This document shows positions 35,220 to 48,635 of a stretch of DNA of 64,000 bases, in pieces. Each line of letters starts with the position of its first letter. The stretch's first letter is position 1. The stretch covers positions 39,924,310 to 39,988,309 of the forward strand of contig OW203983.1 of the NCBI GenBank assembly GCA_934047225.1, in the 5' to 3' direction. This stretch comes from Ypsolopha sequella. Taxonomy: Eukaryota; Arthropoda; Insecta; Lepidoptera; Ypsolophidae. A model generated the notes under the pieces. The model saw only the letters and a list, made by a program, of their open reading frames with translations. It had not been told where the DNA came from and searched no databases. A program made the translations under genes and the position numbers.

Positions 35220-35543
35220 TTAAGGGGCTTAGTATCGCCAAATGGGTATATTCTAAAGCCTACTCTTCGTTTATGGCCAAACCAAAAATATTGAAAAATA
35301 GTATAACAAATTATCAACTCTAAGACAACATATGCAACATTTCTCTTTTTCATACCACCAAAACTTCTTTATAAAAAAAATTTCAACCGAATGGTGTTTT
35401 TTGGCTTGAATTCCCTACTGCTCCTAAGCGGCTTGGTCGATTTAATTCATTTATGCTTTGATAAATAAATAAACTTGATAGCTATAAATGTCACATACGA
35501 TTATTCAATCAAACAATCACGTCCTTGTCAAAAGTATTATTTT
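35220..35543 (-). mobile_element. TTAAGGCG MITE truncated by the duplication junction
   Basis: It matches 47686..48010, but after ...AAAAGTATTATTTT it stops at the junction with the Helitron piece. The missing part (about 156 bp) is present only after copy 2. Confidence 0.8.
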
Positions 35544-35701
35544 ATGGGGATCAATTAGAGATGATGAGAGCCCAAAATACTCCAAACCAGAATCAGATCA
35601 ACCACGTACTAAAAAAAATTATCTGTTAATATTTATTTACAGATTCGATACGACTATACAAAAACTTTATCAACGCGGGCGAAGCCGTGGGCAAAAGCTA
35701 G
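35544..35701 (+). mobile_element. Helitron 3' end, truncated by the duplication junction
   Basis: Identical to 23100..23257, ending in the GCGGGCGAAGCCGTGGGC hairpin and CTAG. Its 5' part is missing because the duplication breakpoint cut the parent element. Confidence 0.75.
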
Positions 35702-36501
35702 TCTTCAATATGATAGGGTTTAATATTGTCATGATAAATAAATCATTTCGTGATTAATGTCTACCTTTTAGTTCGATTAGGATTTATGCAAAATTATTTA
35801 CTTTCTTTTTTAGGCCGTGCTCTTCTGTTTTGGATAGCTGTAGCCACCTGCATGTAATGATAAAAGGTGACTAATTTTTATTCTATTGCGTAACGGAAAA
35901 CGGAATAGATATACGGCACCATGTAGCGTTTATGGCCTCCTGGTATTTTTGCACAATGGACCACCTTGAAATTTTACCAAAATACTTACTATTGTGATCA
36001 TTGACCATGAATAGAGTGCGTTGTTAGTGAGGTAAAAAATATAGAACTTAAGAGGCCCCTCTACGACTTGAGTTTTCTTAAGATTCATACCTAAGTTAAA
36101 AACTGATTGTGAAGTAAACAGCTTCTTTGCTTATTTTTTTTTCATAAGTATTATCTAGCGACATCCAACTACGTCTCTATACAGCCCAAAAAGCAAAATT
36201 CGACGGAACACCATCATAATAGCTGTCAGAATACCGTGAATATTGCCTCGTTTTTACGCCAAGTTTAGCAAGTTGTATAATTTTTATCTATACTGGAAAT
36301 AAAGAAAGAAGGAAATAGAGACGCTTTTCATGCAAAGAAGACTAACTTTATACTCCTTTCTTCAAGTAAACGGTTACCGTTTCATGGAAAACAGTTTTTG
36401 CCTGTAACTATTTCACAAAGTCGCTGCTTTTTGAATATCTCGTCATCTTGCACTTCTTGATCAGAGATGGATCGGAGTATGGTTTGGGGGGGAGGGAAAC
36501 A

Positions 36502-38034
36502 TATACAAGGTGACTTTTTGATCATCATCCAAAATCATACTGGAGGCTTGGGTTACGTTAGACTGGGTCGTCGCGTAAACGTCTTCACTCGCCCAGATGA
36601 AGGCAGTCTAATTCTGCTGAAACTGGTCGGCTTTCCCGATCGTAACACGTATTGAGGTGAGCCGTTTTTATATAAATCATTAATTATCCTCTAGTCTCAT
36701 TTAATTCTATAACATAAGACTGTTTTGGAAAAACAACCAGTGTCCAATCTTTTCTAATTTGTTTTTTTTTTCTATGAATTTTCTATTTCTGGTAATATTT
36801 GAATGTACTTAGGTTGTTTTTGTGGATTCTACATCCACAAAAACAACCTAAGTACATTCAAAATGTAACTACAAAAACAGAGCGTTGCCGGAAAAACCAA
36901 CAACGTCAGTAACGTTTCTATGAAGAATAGCCGATAATTGAACTAACATTTTTTACTTTTTATTTATAAAATTAAGTGATTATATATATATAATTTAATA
37001 AAATAACATAAACAGGGATTTCTTCCATGAAACCCGTTTTATAAGGTTTTATTTACCTATGCCCAACAGTTGGTAGATATGGGCTGATTGATGTTGATAT
37101 TTACTTCCTCTAAATTGTCAGGAATGTGACATTGGTTGTTTTTCCAAAACACTCTTCTAATCGATTAACTTAATATAGCAAAGAATTCATAATTTTGATA
37201 AAAACACTTTTACTGTTTCACAATATCACTGTTTTATTAGTCCAACCGGTTTCGCCTTACGGCATTATCAAGGAGCTGTTAAAATAATAAATAAACAAAG
37301 GAATGCGTAGTTGTTGTTTACATATATTAATCATAGCAAAGAATTACTCAGGAGAAGCAAGTTTCAAAAACACTGCTACATGACTACATCCCACGAAAAA
37401 TCTTAAACAGGAGGACACAATTCAAAAGACTTTTGAATCATTACTTTACAGATGTGCCTATTGTGTTCAATTTTGTGAACGAATTTGGCATACATTCGGC
37501 AATTACCTCACAATGGGCAGTAGAGGGCGTGAAATAGGATGATGTTCTGTCATACAGATTTGCCATAATTCTACTCTGGGCCGTGACATTGGCGCCATAT
37601 GGTGGGTCTATTAAAATATTGTTAGGAGCTGCGTTTGATTTCGTCCGACTTGCATGTTGCGCTGAAGACAGTAAACGTATGGACAAGAGATGAAACTTCA
37701 ATACCCACACACACACACACCCTCACACAATATTACCTTTGTTTATTATCTAAGAAGAAGAAAGAATGTAATTGAAGTCATTGTATAATCGAATCCCATA
37801 ATCATCATTCATCTGCATATACCGCTATTATATTTTATGTATACAAGATAACGGTTTTTTTTTTAATTCATAAAATGGAATTTTGACTCCCCATAGTAAT
37901 TCACTCCCAGTCCTGAGTGAAAGTCGAAACTTCATTATAAGAATTTCACAAAAATTGTTATCGATTTATGATGCTGATCACTTACCAAGCCTCTAGTATG
38001 AATTTGGATGATGATCAAAAAGTCACCTTGTATA
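36502..38034. mobile_element. Second copy of the 1.5-kb ACAAGGTGAC element
   Basis: Identical to 24058..25590 by eye, as part of the tandem duplication. Confidence 0.5.
36798..36862. repeat. Second copy of the perfect 30-bp hairpin
   Basis: Same arms and loop as 24354..24418. Confidence 0.85.
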
Positions 38035-39556
38035 CGTAATTTTTTGTGATAACTTCGGCAAGTATCTAATATACAAGGTGAAATTTATTTATGTAGCCAA
38101 ATTCTTACTAAAGACTCGGCAAGTGCGCAGTATCAAGGGTCGATGACCCTTTTTGTGAAATATTATTACCTATTTGCATTTTCTTTTTTATTCAACAATA
38201 GAGAAATGGGGACTGCCAAAGTTGTCAAGTTTTAGAACATTTTTGTTACGGGGTCTATCCCAAAAATTAAAATAGTTACTTAGGAATTTGGAATTTCTGT
38301 ATAATATTATGTGCCATATCTGTATTTTTAAACAACAAATAATAATTAGTTTGACGGTAATGTACCCGTAAAACATATTACTCGACCGAATTTTGTAGAC
38401 AGGTAACAATGATGGGTTTGTAATTCTTGTTCATATTATAATTTGAATAGTACGTAACCCTTAGGGCATGCACGCGTCCTACTCTCACTTGACCGGTTTA
38501 TTTTATTATAGTAGATATGTATTGTATATGCATCCGATTTTCTAGCAGTAGTTACATATGATATGACTATATGAATCTTCTATAGGTATTATTGAAGCAG
38601 TTTTATGCGATATTTTTCCATATACGTTACTATTGAAGTAGCCTCAAGTTATCGGAGACAGTACGGCTCTTTCCTTCAAAAGTGCCGAGCAAAATCAACA
38701 ATAGACGAATTTGCTCCCCACTAAATGTGTCACGCCTTCTCCCATCATTTGTTACCGAATAGAGTATCCCATCAAAAACATAAAATGTACAAAAATGTCA
38801 AGTCTCGCAACGCAATCCTTCCACCGTAAGGATGGTACGGCCGTTCCGCGTTTTTTTTTTTTTTTTTGCGAGACTTGGCGGGGGCGCTGCCGTGCCCCCA
38901 GATATGAACTAAAACACAAATGAAATATATGACAAGGCCCTTTCTATACTTCGATGCTCCATACGACGACGTGCTTGAAACGACGGGCAATAAAATTAGA
39001 CTAGCAGTCGATGAATGTATAGAAAAATAATAGGTCTTTACAAACGAAATTGCCGAAACTTTCTTACAGATTCATCAGTTCATAATTCCTGTAATTTAAT
39101 AGTTATTTCAATTATTTGTTTTTGTTTGAAAGTTGATTTCAACGTTTTAGATATTTTCAGTTTAATTATAAAACTTAAATCTTCAAGAATAGTTCGTTCT
39201 ACTTTGTCCTAGTTCGTTCGTTACCATGATGAGATTTGTAATGATTTTTTACAGCTGACACTTTTCAAAAATAAATTAATGTTGCTCTTAGCTTAATGTT
39301 GTTTCATTCATACACATAAGAAACAACATAATTTGGTTTTGTCATTTCTATAAAAATGCAAAAATCTTAGTACTGAAAATTGAGTTTCCTTCAAACTCTC
39401 TATATAAAACAGCAATTTAATACGTAAAGACCTAATATAATATATAGTCATCCGTGGATGTGATACTTTTTTGTAACAAATAAATTTCGGTGGTTATTGT
39501 TAAAATATGGCCATATTTGTCACCGACATGATAACCGTTGAGGCCGTAAGGCATTG

Positions 39557-39737
39557 GAATGGAGACCACGTACAGCAAAGCGCAGCGTAGGCCGCCATCG
39601 TGCCCGCTGGACTGACGATCTGACGTTGTGGGTGACGGCTGGACGAGGATGATTGAGGACCGCCAAGAGTGGCGTAATATGGGGGAGGCCTAAGTCCAGC
39701 AGTGGACGAATACGGGCTGATGGATGGATGGATGGAT
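39557..39737 (+). pseudogene. Second copy of the LINE C-terminus remnant
   Basis: Same as 27090..27270, including both internal stops and the (ATGG)n tail. Confidence 0.7.
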
Positions 39738-40663
39738 GTATTGTTAAAATAAATAATACCGGCATTACTGGAATATTTTTCTAATAGCTTCAACACAAAC
39801 AAAGAAGAAACTGAGCAGTCTAAACACATAATTTTAAAACATTATTTATTACACATTTTCAAAATTATATTTGGAGCAATTTCACTTGATATGGTGATAG
39901 GCACAGAACAATAAAATGTTCTGAGGTAGGTAGTGTATGTCCCCCCGCTCCTTTGGCTGTTGACTCCACTTTTGCAATTCAATTTGCCAACAGATGTTGG
40001 CTCCTGAAAATGTTCACACAATCATGAAAAATCTATTAACGTGGGCAAAACCAAAAATAGTTTTCTTTATCACTAAACTTACTTCGGTATATAGCTACAT
40101 ATCTAGGGAAATATAATGAAAACACATTATGCTTTCTCGCAGATTAAGGGGCAGGTAGTCGCAAACGACCTTGAGTCAACTTGTATCCGTACAAATATGG
40201 ACAGAAACTATATTGAAATAACGTTCATATCAGCGCGCACTGCATTACGACACCGTCATCGCTAAGTCTCCGGATAGCACAAAATAGGAGAATATAATGC
40301 TTTTCACACGGACGCGATGGAAGGAAAAAATTTCCATAAACAATTTTTCTAAACAATATTTTTCTTTGTATTTTAGTGCAAGAACCATACAAATACCATT
40401 AGTGGTTCCAAAAAAATATTAATTTTAGTCTAAAAAGAGCTTGACTTTGAACAATATTTTCATACTGTTCTTTTAACGCAAAAATAATTTTTAGAAATTA
40501 ATTTTTTTTCTTACACTTTAAATTACACTATATATCTTTTTCATAATTTTTTAACATCTCATTTAAGAGAAACATCGTTACCAGTAAGAGTAATTTTCGG
40601 ATGACGCCGGGAAGCGCCTGAAAGCGATAAATAACCATATTTTGTAAAATTAGAAAAGAAAAA

Positions 40664-41770
40664 ACCGGTCAAGTGAGAGTCGGGCCCTGCTCTTCTAGGG
40701 TTCCGTACATATGACCAATTATTTCAAATTAGATATTTATAAAATTTTAGGTAATATTCAAATTCTGTGAGACGTAAAAACTGCACAATTAAGTTGGTTG
40801 AGTATTCGGGGACGTAACCCTAAAACTACATTGTTAATCGGCGTTTTTAGTATTTGTTGTTTAAATACAGCATATAGTATGTATAATATAGAGAAATTTT
40901 AAACTCCTAACTACTTTGGCCTTTGAGATAGACACCGTAAGAAAAATTTGATAGCCCCCCATTTCATTATTTTTAATATAAATTAAAATAAAAAATGAAT
41001 TTGTACTTAATGAGCTCTAGAAAATGACACCCCACATGCTAGGGAAGAAAAATAGTAGATTATGCACTAAGGGAATAAAGCAGTGTCTTACGTCACGGGC
41101 GGCATATTGAACCCTGAGCGTAACGAGGGACTCTCAGGAGTTATATAGAGTCCTGAGTAAAGCGAGGGGTTCAAGCTGCCCAAGACAAAGACAGGCTTTA
41201 TTCCAGAGGAGCATACTCTACTTTTCACACCTGCAGACATTTTTTATCAACATTAATAATTCAATAAAATTCACTGATAATCACAGCACCAAACACCGTC
41301 TTTTGTTTCACATTCTTTGTAAACGTTTTTTTTCTTTTTGTTGGATTCTGCTTATGGTGGCCAGTTCGATTTTCGAACAAACCTCTTCACAATCCCATAT
41401 GGGCATTTGTTTTCCACGAGTTTCCACACGAATTTGACATTCCAAATTTAAATCACTTAAATCCCTAGGGATTTTCATATAACTTTATATCCCTTGAGAT
41501 ATAATGCGTTGCTTTACGTTGAGGTTGCATTTGCCGTTGACATTGACATTGCCGCCGAGCAGGTGGCGTGAAAAAATATTTACCCCCTCCATTTTCATGT
41601 GTGAGATCCCCCTGAAAAATTATTTTTTAAATTCAAATTTCGATTTTGGGTCAACATTTTACACAACATGTAAAAATTTCAGGTTTCTATCTCATTCCGT
41701 CTAAGAGCTAGAGACGGACAGCAGAGTGACATTAATAGGGCTCCGATTTGCCCTTTGGGTACGGAACCCT
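40664..41770 (+). repeat. Second copy of the GGGTTCCGTA-type repeat
   Basis: Same as 28197..29304, including the nested foldback (41045..41225). One T is missing from the poly-T run near 41330. Confidence 0.6.
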
Positions 41771-42917
41771 ATAAAGCGAACATGAGATATATTCAACCAG
41801 CGCCGGCAGTGCCGCGGCCAAAAGACAAGTATTCATAAAAGTCAGTACTCCCACTAGTACCGAAGCTCTAATATTTGGACGGTTTAGAAGCCGCTTCTTC
41901 AATGATCTCTGACAAAAACAACATTCACCTAAACAGCCTGTGAATCCGTCATTAGCAGCGTGGACAGCAGCGCCGGCGCCGCCGGCTTTAACGCCACTTG
42001 TCCTGTATACTATCCAGAACAAACAGTCCCATAGATAGAATAAATAGTCCCATAGATTAAACAAACAGTTCTACAGATAGAACAAACATTGCGGTGGCTT
42101 TGCATACGGAAAGGGCTACCGAACTCTGTCACTGCCGCCGCCAACAGTACATGCTCATTATGGATGTGAATAATATAAGTGTTGTGGTGAGGAGAAAATG
42201 TCAAACTATTCCGATAAGGTTAAGTAAGAGAAAGGTAAGAGAAAGCATAATGTGTTTTCATTATATTTCCCTAGAGATGTAGCTATATAAGTTTCTGGTT
42301 TATTAAAAATTATCAAACAGTAATGATGACTAAAAGTAATAAACACAGTGGTCAAACCACACTCATACTACATTTTAAGCCGTACACCAAATAACTAGAG
42401 TCGCTTCACTTGTTTACCGAGTGTGTAATTTACATCTCTACTTAAAACTTTAATTGATGTCAAATATTGACATTGTCACGGTAATTAGTCGATGTCAGAC
42501 GCCCGTAAAGATGCCGTCTGACATTGTCGGTCTTTTGACCTAACGTCTTGCGTGTGCGGGTTGGGGATGATTGGGTGTGCTATTGTCTCTATTAACGCTG
42601 ACTTTGATGATACAGGCAAATTCATACTGGAGACTTAGCTAGTGATTACTTGAAAGCTGCAAATTGAAAAGGCCTTTTTCCGAAATTAATTAATTCTTGG
42701 GCTTGAAGAAGAATGGATGCAGAAACTATACTAAGATCGTGTTAACGTTATCTGTCAGTATGAACAAACCATTATTTATAGGAATAATCAGCTGGGGATC
42801 AACATTTTATTATTTATTTTAACCATAGTACAAGTTCAAGAGAACCGCAAATGCAGCAATTTTAGAGCAAACTATGACAGAAATAAATTTCTATGTTTGA
42901 ACACTTGGCGATTTATT

Positions 42918-43136
42918 AAATTAACATTATATCATTGCAGTATAGAAACGCAGAAATAAAAGTAAATCTGGATGTGAGGTGCTCTGAACCGGGAATCGAA
43001 CCCGGGACCTCTCGCTTGCCGGGCGATTGCTCTAACCTCTGAGCTATCCAGGTCTCAACAGAGAGGTCAGAGCTCCTCACATCCATATTTACTTTTATTT
43101 CTGCGTTTCTATACTGCAATGATATAATGTTAATTT
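42918..43136. mobile_element. Second copy of the tRNA-core foldback
   Basis: Same as 30452..30670. The tRNA-like part is 42982..43053 on the minus strand. Confidence 0.75.
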
Positions 43137-43137
43137 T

Positions 43138-43386
43138 AGAGCATCTCCAATATTTGGAAAATAGTTGAGGAGCAAACTGCATGCTGTGGAAATTTTGTAA
43201 AGGGAACTTTCGTTCTCGAAGATCCTCATTGCTCGAAGAATAGTTGAGGAGCATACTGCATGCTGTGAGATTTTTGTGATGGGAAGTTGCGACTATGTAG
43301 AACATCCTCATTACTTGGAGAATAGTTGAGGAGTAAACTGCATGCTGTGGGATTTTTCGTGAAGGGAAGTTGCGACTATGTGGAAT
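43138..43386 (+). repeat. Second copy of the 80-bp triple repeat
   Basis: Same as 30672..30920. Confidence 0.75.
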
Positions 43387-44053
43387 CTTCTTATAGTAAG
43401 CTACTAGTAGTACCAGGTGTTTAACTTCAAACTGCGCTGTTTGCTTTTTATGACGTCATCATTTTTTGTATAGAAATTTTAAAATTTTTCTGTATTCTGT
43501 CGTGTGGGAGACAAATGAAAGTGCTTCATGACCTGATTGTAAAAATGTTCTACATCACTACATTTCAGCCACTCGTTTTCCACAAAACAAAAAAACAAAT
43601 TTGTATGAAAATTGCCTTGGACCATCCACCTTCAGCAAAATTTTTTATTCTTGGTACTCTCCCTCTTACTCTAAAGCCAGGTTTACATTAAGGCTAGTTT
43701 AGTACGAGTAGAGTAACTTTATTCAACTTTATTCAACTAACCTACTCTTATCGCTTTGACTTTTAACCATCTACATACCCGCTACCATTTTTAGTACCAT
43801 TTTGTAATCGTTTATATTTGGCTAGTAATGTAATGGTACTTGAAAATACTTTTTAATGATAACATCTGTGTCTAAGATAAGTAGGTTGAGACTACAGATC
43901 TCCATCTGCTACGATCCTGACATCCTTTGCTTCTACCACATCCATCAATCGATATCTGTCTGGAAATAAATAGGGTGTGGTGTGTCGTGTTTTTTTTTAT
44001 CTTCCTCTCCTAAGCGGACCGCCCAGTAATCGAAAACCGTTTTTAGCGTATCA

Positions 44054-44286
44054 CACTATTAGCACAAAATAACCACTTACAGAATGTTTACTCCGAATAA
44101 CCAGCGAAAACAGGCCCACGCACACATAGACGCGTAAGTACGACGATCTCGGAGATACTCGGGTGAATGCCAATACGAAATTCTGCCGAGATCATCATAC
44201 GTACGCGTCTATGCATGTGTGCGTCTATTTTCGCGCCGTCGTCGAGTCGGCCTTCTGGTAGTATCTATTTTGTGCTATTAGTAAAG
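44054..44286. mobile_element. Second copy of the imperfect foldback
   Basis: Same as 31588..31820. Confidence 0.6.
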
Positions 44287-44519
44287 TCAAATTTCGTTTA
44301 GCACAAGCTAGGCCGCTGGTAGTAAAAAAAATATGAAAATGACATTATTTTGCAGGTTATTTGTGCTTTTATGGAAAACTAGGGCTTATATAAGAAAAGT
44401 GCTCGATTATGCGGTAAAGCTATAGGGTCGGGAAAAAAAACCTAGTTGCCCAAAATTCCGAGATCTCAGCGACGAAAGCCTATTTTCAAGTGGTAGTTTG
44501 CAAATTATTTCTAATTTAT

Positions 44520-44901
44520 TTCTAATTATTATTAGAGTGCATTACAAACTTGCAATCAATCAGAAACAAATTTAAAAGCACAAATATTTTTGAAAAAATT
44601 CCTCGGCCCTGGATTTGAACCTGTTCAGAATGAGCAAGGCGTGAAATCACATAACGCCCTCGTGAGCGTTCAGTATGTGCATTACAAGCTGGTATATCAA
44701 GTAGTTACAAATAAATTCGAGGTACAGATATTGGTGGAAAAATTCGTCGTTCCAGATACGAACCTCGGTAGCGCACTTGTCAGGTAAGCAGGAGGTCGCA
44801 GGTTCAAATCCTGGCGTAGGAATTTTTTCAAATATATTTGTGGTTTTAAATTTGTTTCTGATTGATTGCAAGTTTATAATGCACTCTAATAATAATTAGA
44901 A
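44520..44901. mobile_element. Second copy of the B-box foldback
   Basis: Same as 32054..32435. Confidence 0.7.
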
Positions 44902-47200
44902 TATTCAAAGCGATGGATTGCGCAATAAAAACATATAATTTTACTATTTCTGTTCAAATTGTTCTCAGCAATGCATAGCATTTTTTGAAGCTTTGAGTCT
45001 GTTCCGTAACCTTACACTTGACGTAAAAAAATCTAGTTTATTAGAACCTCAAAATTATTGTTTTGAAAGACTGTTCAAATAAGCCTCTTTACTCCGTAAG
45101 TAGCGAGCAAAAACGTAATTGTCCGGACAAAATACACATTGTTTTACTTTTTTTTTGTTGATAATCTGTTTTAGTTATAATATCTATGTCTGAGCCAACA
45201 TTCATCTCTGTCATTCAATTAGATTCTGAGATTTAAAAGTATGCCATACAGACATGACGAAATTATATGGGTTTCTTACCTCATGATAGCCAAGCTCAAA
45301 ATGTTACACCATAATTTTAATAAATAAAGCCTCCCACCCTATTCAGGTTTAAATAAATATGCAACATCAAAACGCAATTATAAAGTCGTATAAGCAACTA
45401 GAACGCATCTAAATTACCTTTTATACGTTAACAACTCCTTTAAGAGCCTTATTCGACTCCATTCTATTGTAATAACATGCAATAAAATCGCTTAGGATTT
45501 ATTAGCTTTTGAAGTGGCTCTTTCTTAAGATCAAATAATATCATACAATAAGCATATTTACTGCCAGGCTTTAAATAAAACTAGCCTTTTGCCTGCAGTT
45601 TTGCCATTAGCCATTTTTATAACAGCCTTTTAAGAGCTCCTTCTAATCAAAAGGCATTGTTAGGACTTTATAATCTTAATTTTACAAAAACACTCAATCA
45701 ATCGAAGGTTTTGACGACTTTACTGGTCTTCTAAAAAGGCCGTTTTGCGTGAATCAAATTATGATTCTGTTCTAATGCCGTCTCTTTTGCACGCGTGAAA
45801 TATCTCTGACTCTATCCTACTTTCAAATCATCTTATGATTCACCTAATTTGGCCTTTTTAGATCCACTGTTCGCGCATAATCCTCTCTAATTTTATTGTA
45901 CGTTATTATCTGACGTTTTGAAATTACGACATATAATAAGGTACCTAGTTTTCCGTCGAAAAAGAATATCTTTTTATCCGATCTAGCATAAGTGAAGAAT
46001 TAAAAATGTTATTTATTGTGTGTCGTCGCCATATCGTGAATTGATCACCAAGAAATTTACGAAAGTCTGTCAACAAAATCGGACAATTTCTTTTCCTATG
46101 GGCCTTAGAAACTATATGCAAAGTTTCAGACCGCTACCCAAAATGGCAGCGTATAATTGCGTACCTCACTTTCAAACACAAATTACAAATACGCACGTAC
46201 AAATATACATTAATGACAAAATACTATAGAAGTTGTTTATAAAATCGTTCACACAGCAAATTATAATATTCCACGTCAGTTTATGACGTACGTATTCGAT
46301 AAACTGTAATAAAGCAATCATTAAATACCGTCACAAGCGTGTAAAATTTTCAGAAAATTAAATCACATTACGGTCCAAAATCACTTCCACGAAACCATTG
46401 AAAATTATACCCTACTAACTGCAGTACAAGATCTATTATTGCTCAAGTGTCGCGGGCGAAGGGACTACGTATATAGTGCTGTGATAGTGAATTGGCCGCA
46501 CCGCCGCAAAATTGTTCATTAGACGCACGCGTATCTAATTTTATGTTCTCTAACTACTACCTGGCTGTGGCACAAAATGAACTTTTTACCATAGAAAATA
46601 GTTTATTGCACGTAATTACGAAGTCATGGTTGGCTTTTATTAATTTTAGTACTGGTGATAGTATCTTAATTATTGTTTACTTTAGGTTTTTCAGCATTGT
46701 TGATGTTTATATTTCCGTGTTCATTGCCATAACGACTAGATTAGTTGATGTTGATACTCGTACAGATATTAACCGACATGCTTTTTATATTTATTTTTTA
46801 CGTTTCTTGCACTTTTTTCTATTCAGATATTATTTAATAATTAAATATTAATTTATTTGTTAGATAAAGAGTTGTCGAATATGTTCATTTCTAATAATAG
46901 TCAGTGCATCTTCAATTGGTACTGTAAATAAATTGTAATGCCGATTAAAGATCTTACACCTCGCTGTTAAAGGTTTGCACTTTGTTCACCTCTAGGTCCT
47001 GTCTAGGTGACTATTAAAACACTTACCTTGCCTGCATTTAGAATACTTGTTGTACAGCTTAAGGCTCTATTAGGGAGTTTAATGTAGATCATTTTTGAAA
47101 CTCTATTTATGAAATTACTTACGGAAGAATACTTACACACATAAAAATATACATTTTTGTAAAGCTTCTTAATAAAGGCAATTTTGTACGATTACAGGAC

Positions 47201-47496
47201 ATCCATACATACATATACTCACGCCTGTCTCCCAGAAGGGTAGGCAGAGGCTACAGATTTCCATCTGCTACGATCCAGACACACCTCTTTCGCCTCTTCG
47301 GAAACCTGCATGTCCTAAAAAGCGTGTATTTGTGTCCGAAGTACGGCGATAGGGCTCACCACCCATCACGTTAGGACGTAATAATCGTTGGTGAAACGCC
47401 GGTGTACCGAGTATGGATTGTGACTTGCATTCCACAGTTCACACTCGGAACACCTCTAACACCCCCTCGGGGATTCATGTCGTGACGATATACATA
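47201..47496 (+). repeat. Second copy of the GTAGGCAGAGGCTAC-type repeat
   Basis: Same as 34735..35030. Confidence 0.5.
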
Positions 47497-47685
47497 TTTA
47501 TTTCTACAAAAAATGTCAAAAAGTAGTCGGTGTTAGAACTTGATTCATAGTGTTTTAGAGCACAAAAAGCCGCTTTTGGGATGGACTTCACTTACAATGT
47601 GTTGTATTTTTATTATCTCTCTCGCATTTAAATTGAGTCGATCACAACTTCACCAAGATCTAGCACAAATCCTCGTTGTGGAGTC

Positions 47686-48166
47686 TTAAGGGGCTTAGTA
47701 TCGCCAAATGGGTATATTCTAAAGCCTACTCTTCGTTTATGGCCAAACCAAAAATATTGAAAAATAGTATAACAAATTATCAACTCTAAGACAACATATG
47801 CAACATTTCTCTTTTTCATACCACCAAAACTTCTTTATGAAAAAAAATTTCAACCGAATGGTGTTTTTTGGCTTGAATTCCCTACTGCTCCTAAGCGGCT
47901 TGGTCGATTTAATTCATTTATGCTTTGATAAATAAATAAACTTGATAGCTATAAATGTCACATACGATTATTCAATCAAACAATCACGTCCTTGTCAAAA
48001 GTATTATTTTCTCCTATTTCGCCCTATCAAGGACGCAGCGAACGTCGTAACTCGTAACAGTCACTATGCATTGTGCGCTGATATGATCGTTATTGAAATG
48101 TCGTTTCTGTCGATATTCGTACTGACAAACGTCGAGCTGCTAATTTGCTGACGGTAATCGCCTTAA
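47686..48166 (-). mobile_element. Complete TTAAGGCG MITE (481 bp), spans the duplication's right end
   Basis: Bounded by TTAA at 47686..47689 and 48163..48166. It is the inverse of the 1247 and 63296 copies. The duplicated segment ends inside it at 48010, so the part beyond is single-copy. Confidence 0.8.
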
Positions 48167-48635
48167 GGGGCTTAGTATCACCAAATGGATACTTTCTAAA
48201 GCCTACTCCTCGTTTATGACCAAACGAAAATTATTGAAAAAATGTATTATGAATTATTAACTCTAAGACAACATATGCAACATTTTTCTTTTCCATACCA
48301 CCAAAACTTCCATATGAAAAAAAAATCTATCGAATAGTGTTTATTGACTTGAATTCCCTACTGCTCCTAAGCGGCTTGGTCGATTTGATTCGTTTATGCT
48401 TTGATAAATAGTTGAACTTAATAGCTATAACCATAACATAGGATTATTCAATCGAACAATCATGTCCATGCGAAAAGTATTATTTTCTTCTATTTGGCCC
48501 TATCAATGACGCAGCGACCATCGTAACAGCCACAATGCATTGCGCGCTGATATGAACGTTATTTCAATGGCGTTTCCGTCGATATTCGCACCGAAAAACA
48601 TCGAGCTACTAATTTGGCGAAGGTAACCGCCTTAA
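48163..48635 (-). mobile_element. Second TTAAGGCG MITE, head to tail with the previous one
   Basis: It starts at the same TTAA that ends the previous copy and runs to the TTAA at 48632..48635. The two differ at many positions, so this is not a recent local duplication but a neighbouring insertion or an old array. Confidence 0.75.

Larger units (their letters stand above)
23100..35543 (+). repeat. Tandem segmental duplication, copy 1 (12,444 bp)
   Basis: Every ORF and repeat in this interval recurs in the same order and orientation in 35544..48010. The only differences found by eye are three indels. Copy 1 lacks 23 bp between 25895 and 25896. It has 9 instead of 8 T at about 28859..28867. It lacks one G near 35372. 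The junction at 35543/35544 joins a TTAA MITE interior to a Helitron interior with no microhomology. No host gene was recognised inside. Confidence 0.95.
35544..48010 (+). repeat. Tandem segmental duplication, copy 2 (12,467 bp)
   Basis: Direct, immediately adjacent copy of 23100..35543. Offsets are 12,444 (to about 25895), 12,467 (to about 28867), 12,466 (to about 35372) and 12,467 to the end. The extra 23 bp at 38341..38363 fits the repeat family in which it lies, and the extra G near 47839 is also present in the sister MITE at 48163. Copy 2 therefore looks ancestral at both sites and copy 1 carries the deletions. It begins with the last 158 bp of a Helitron (35544..35701). Confidence 0.95.
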
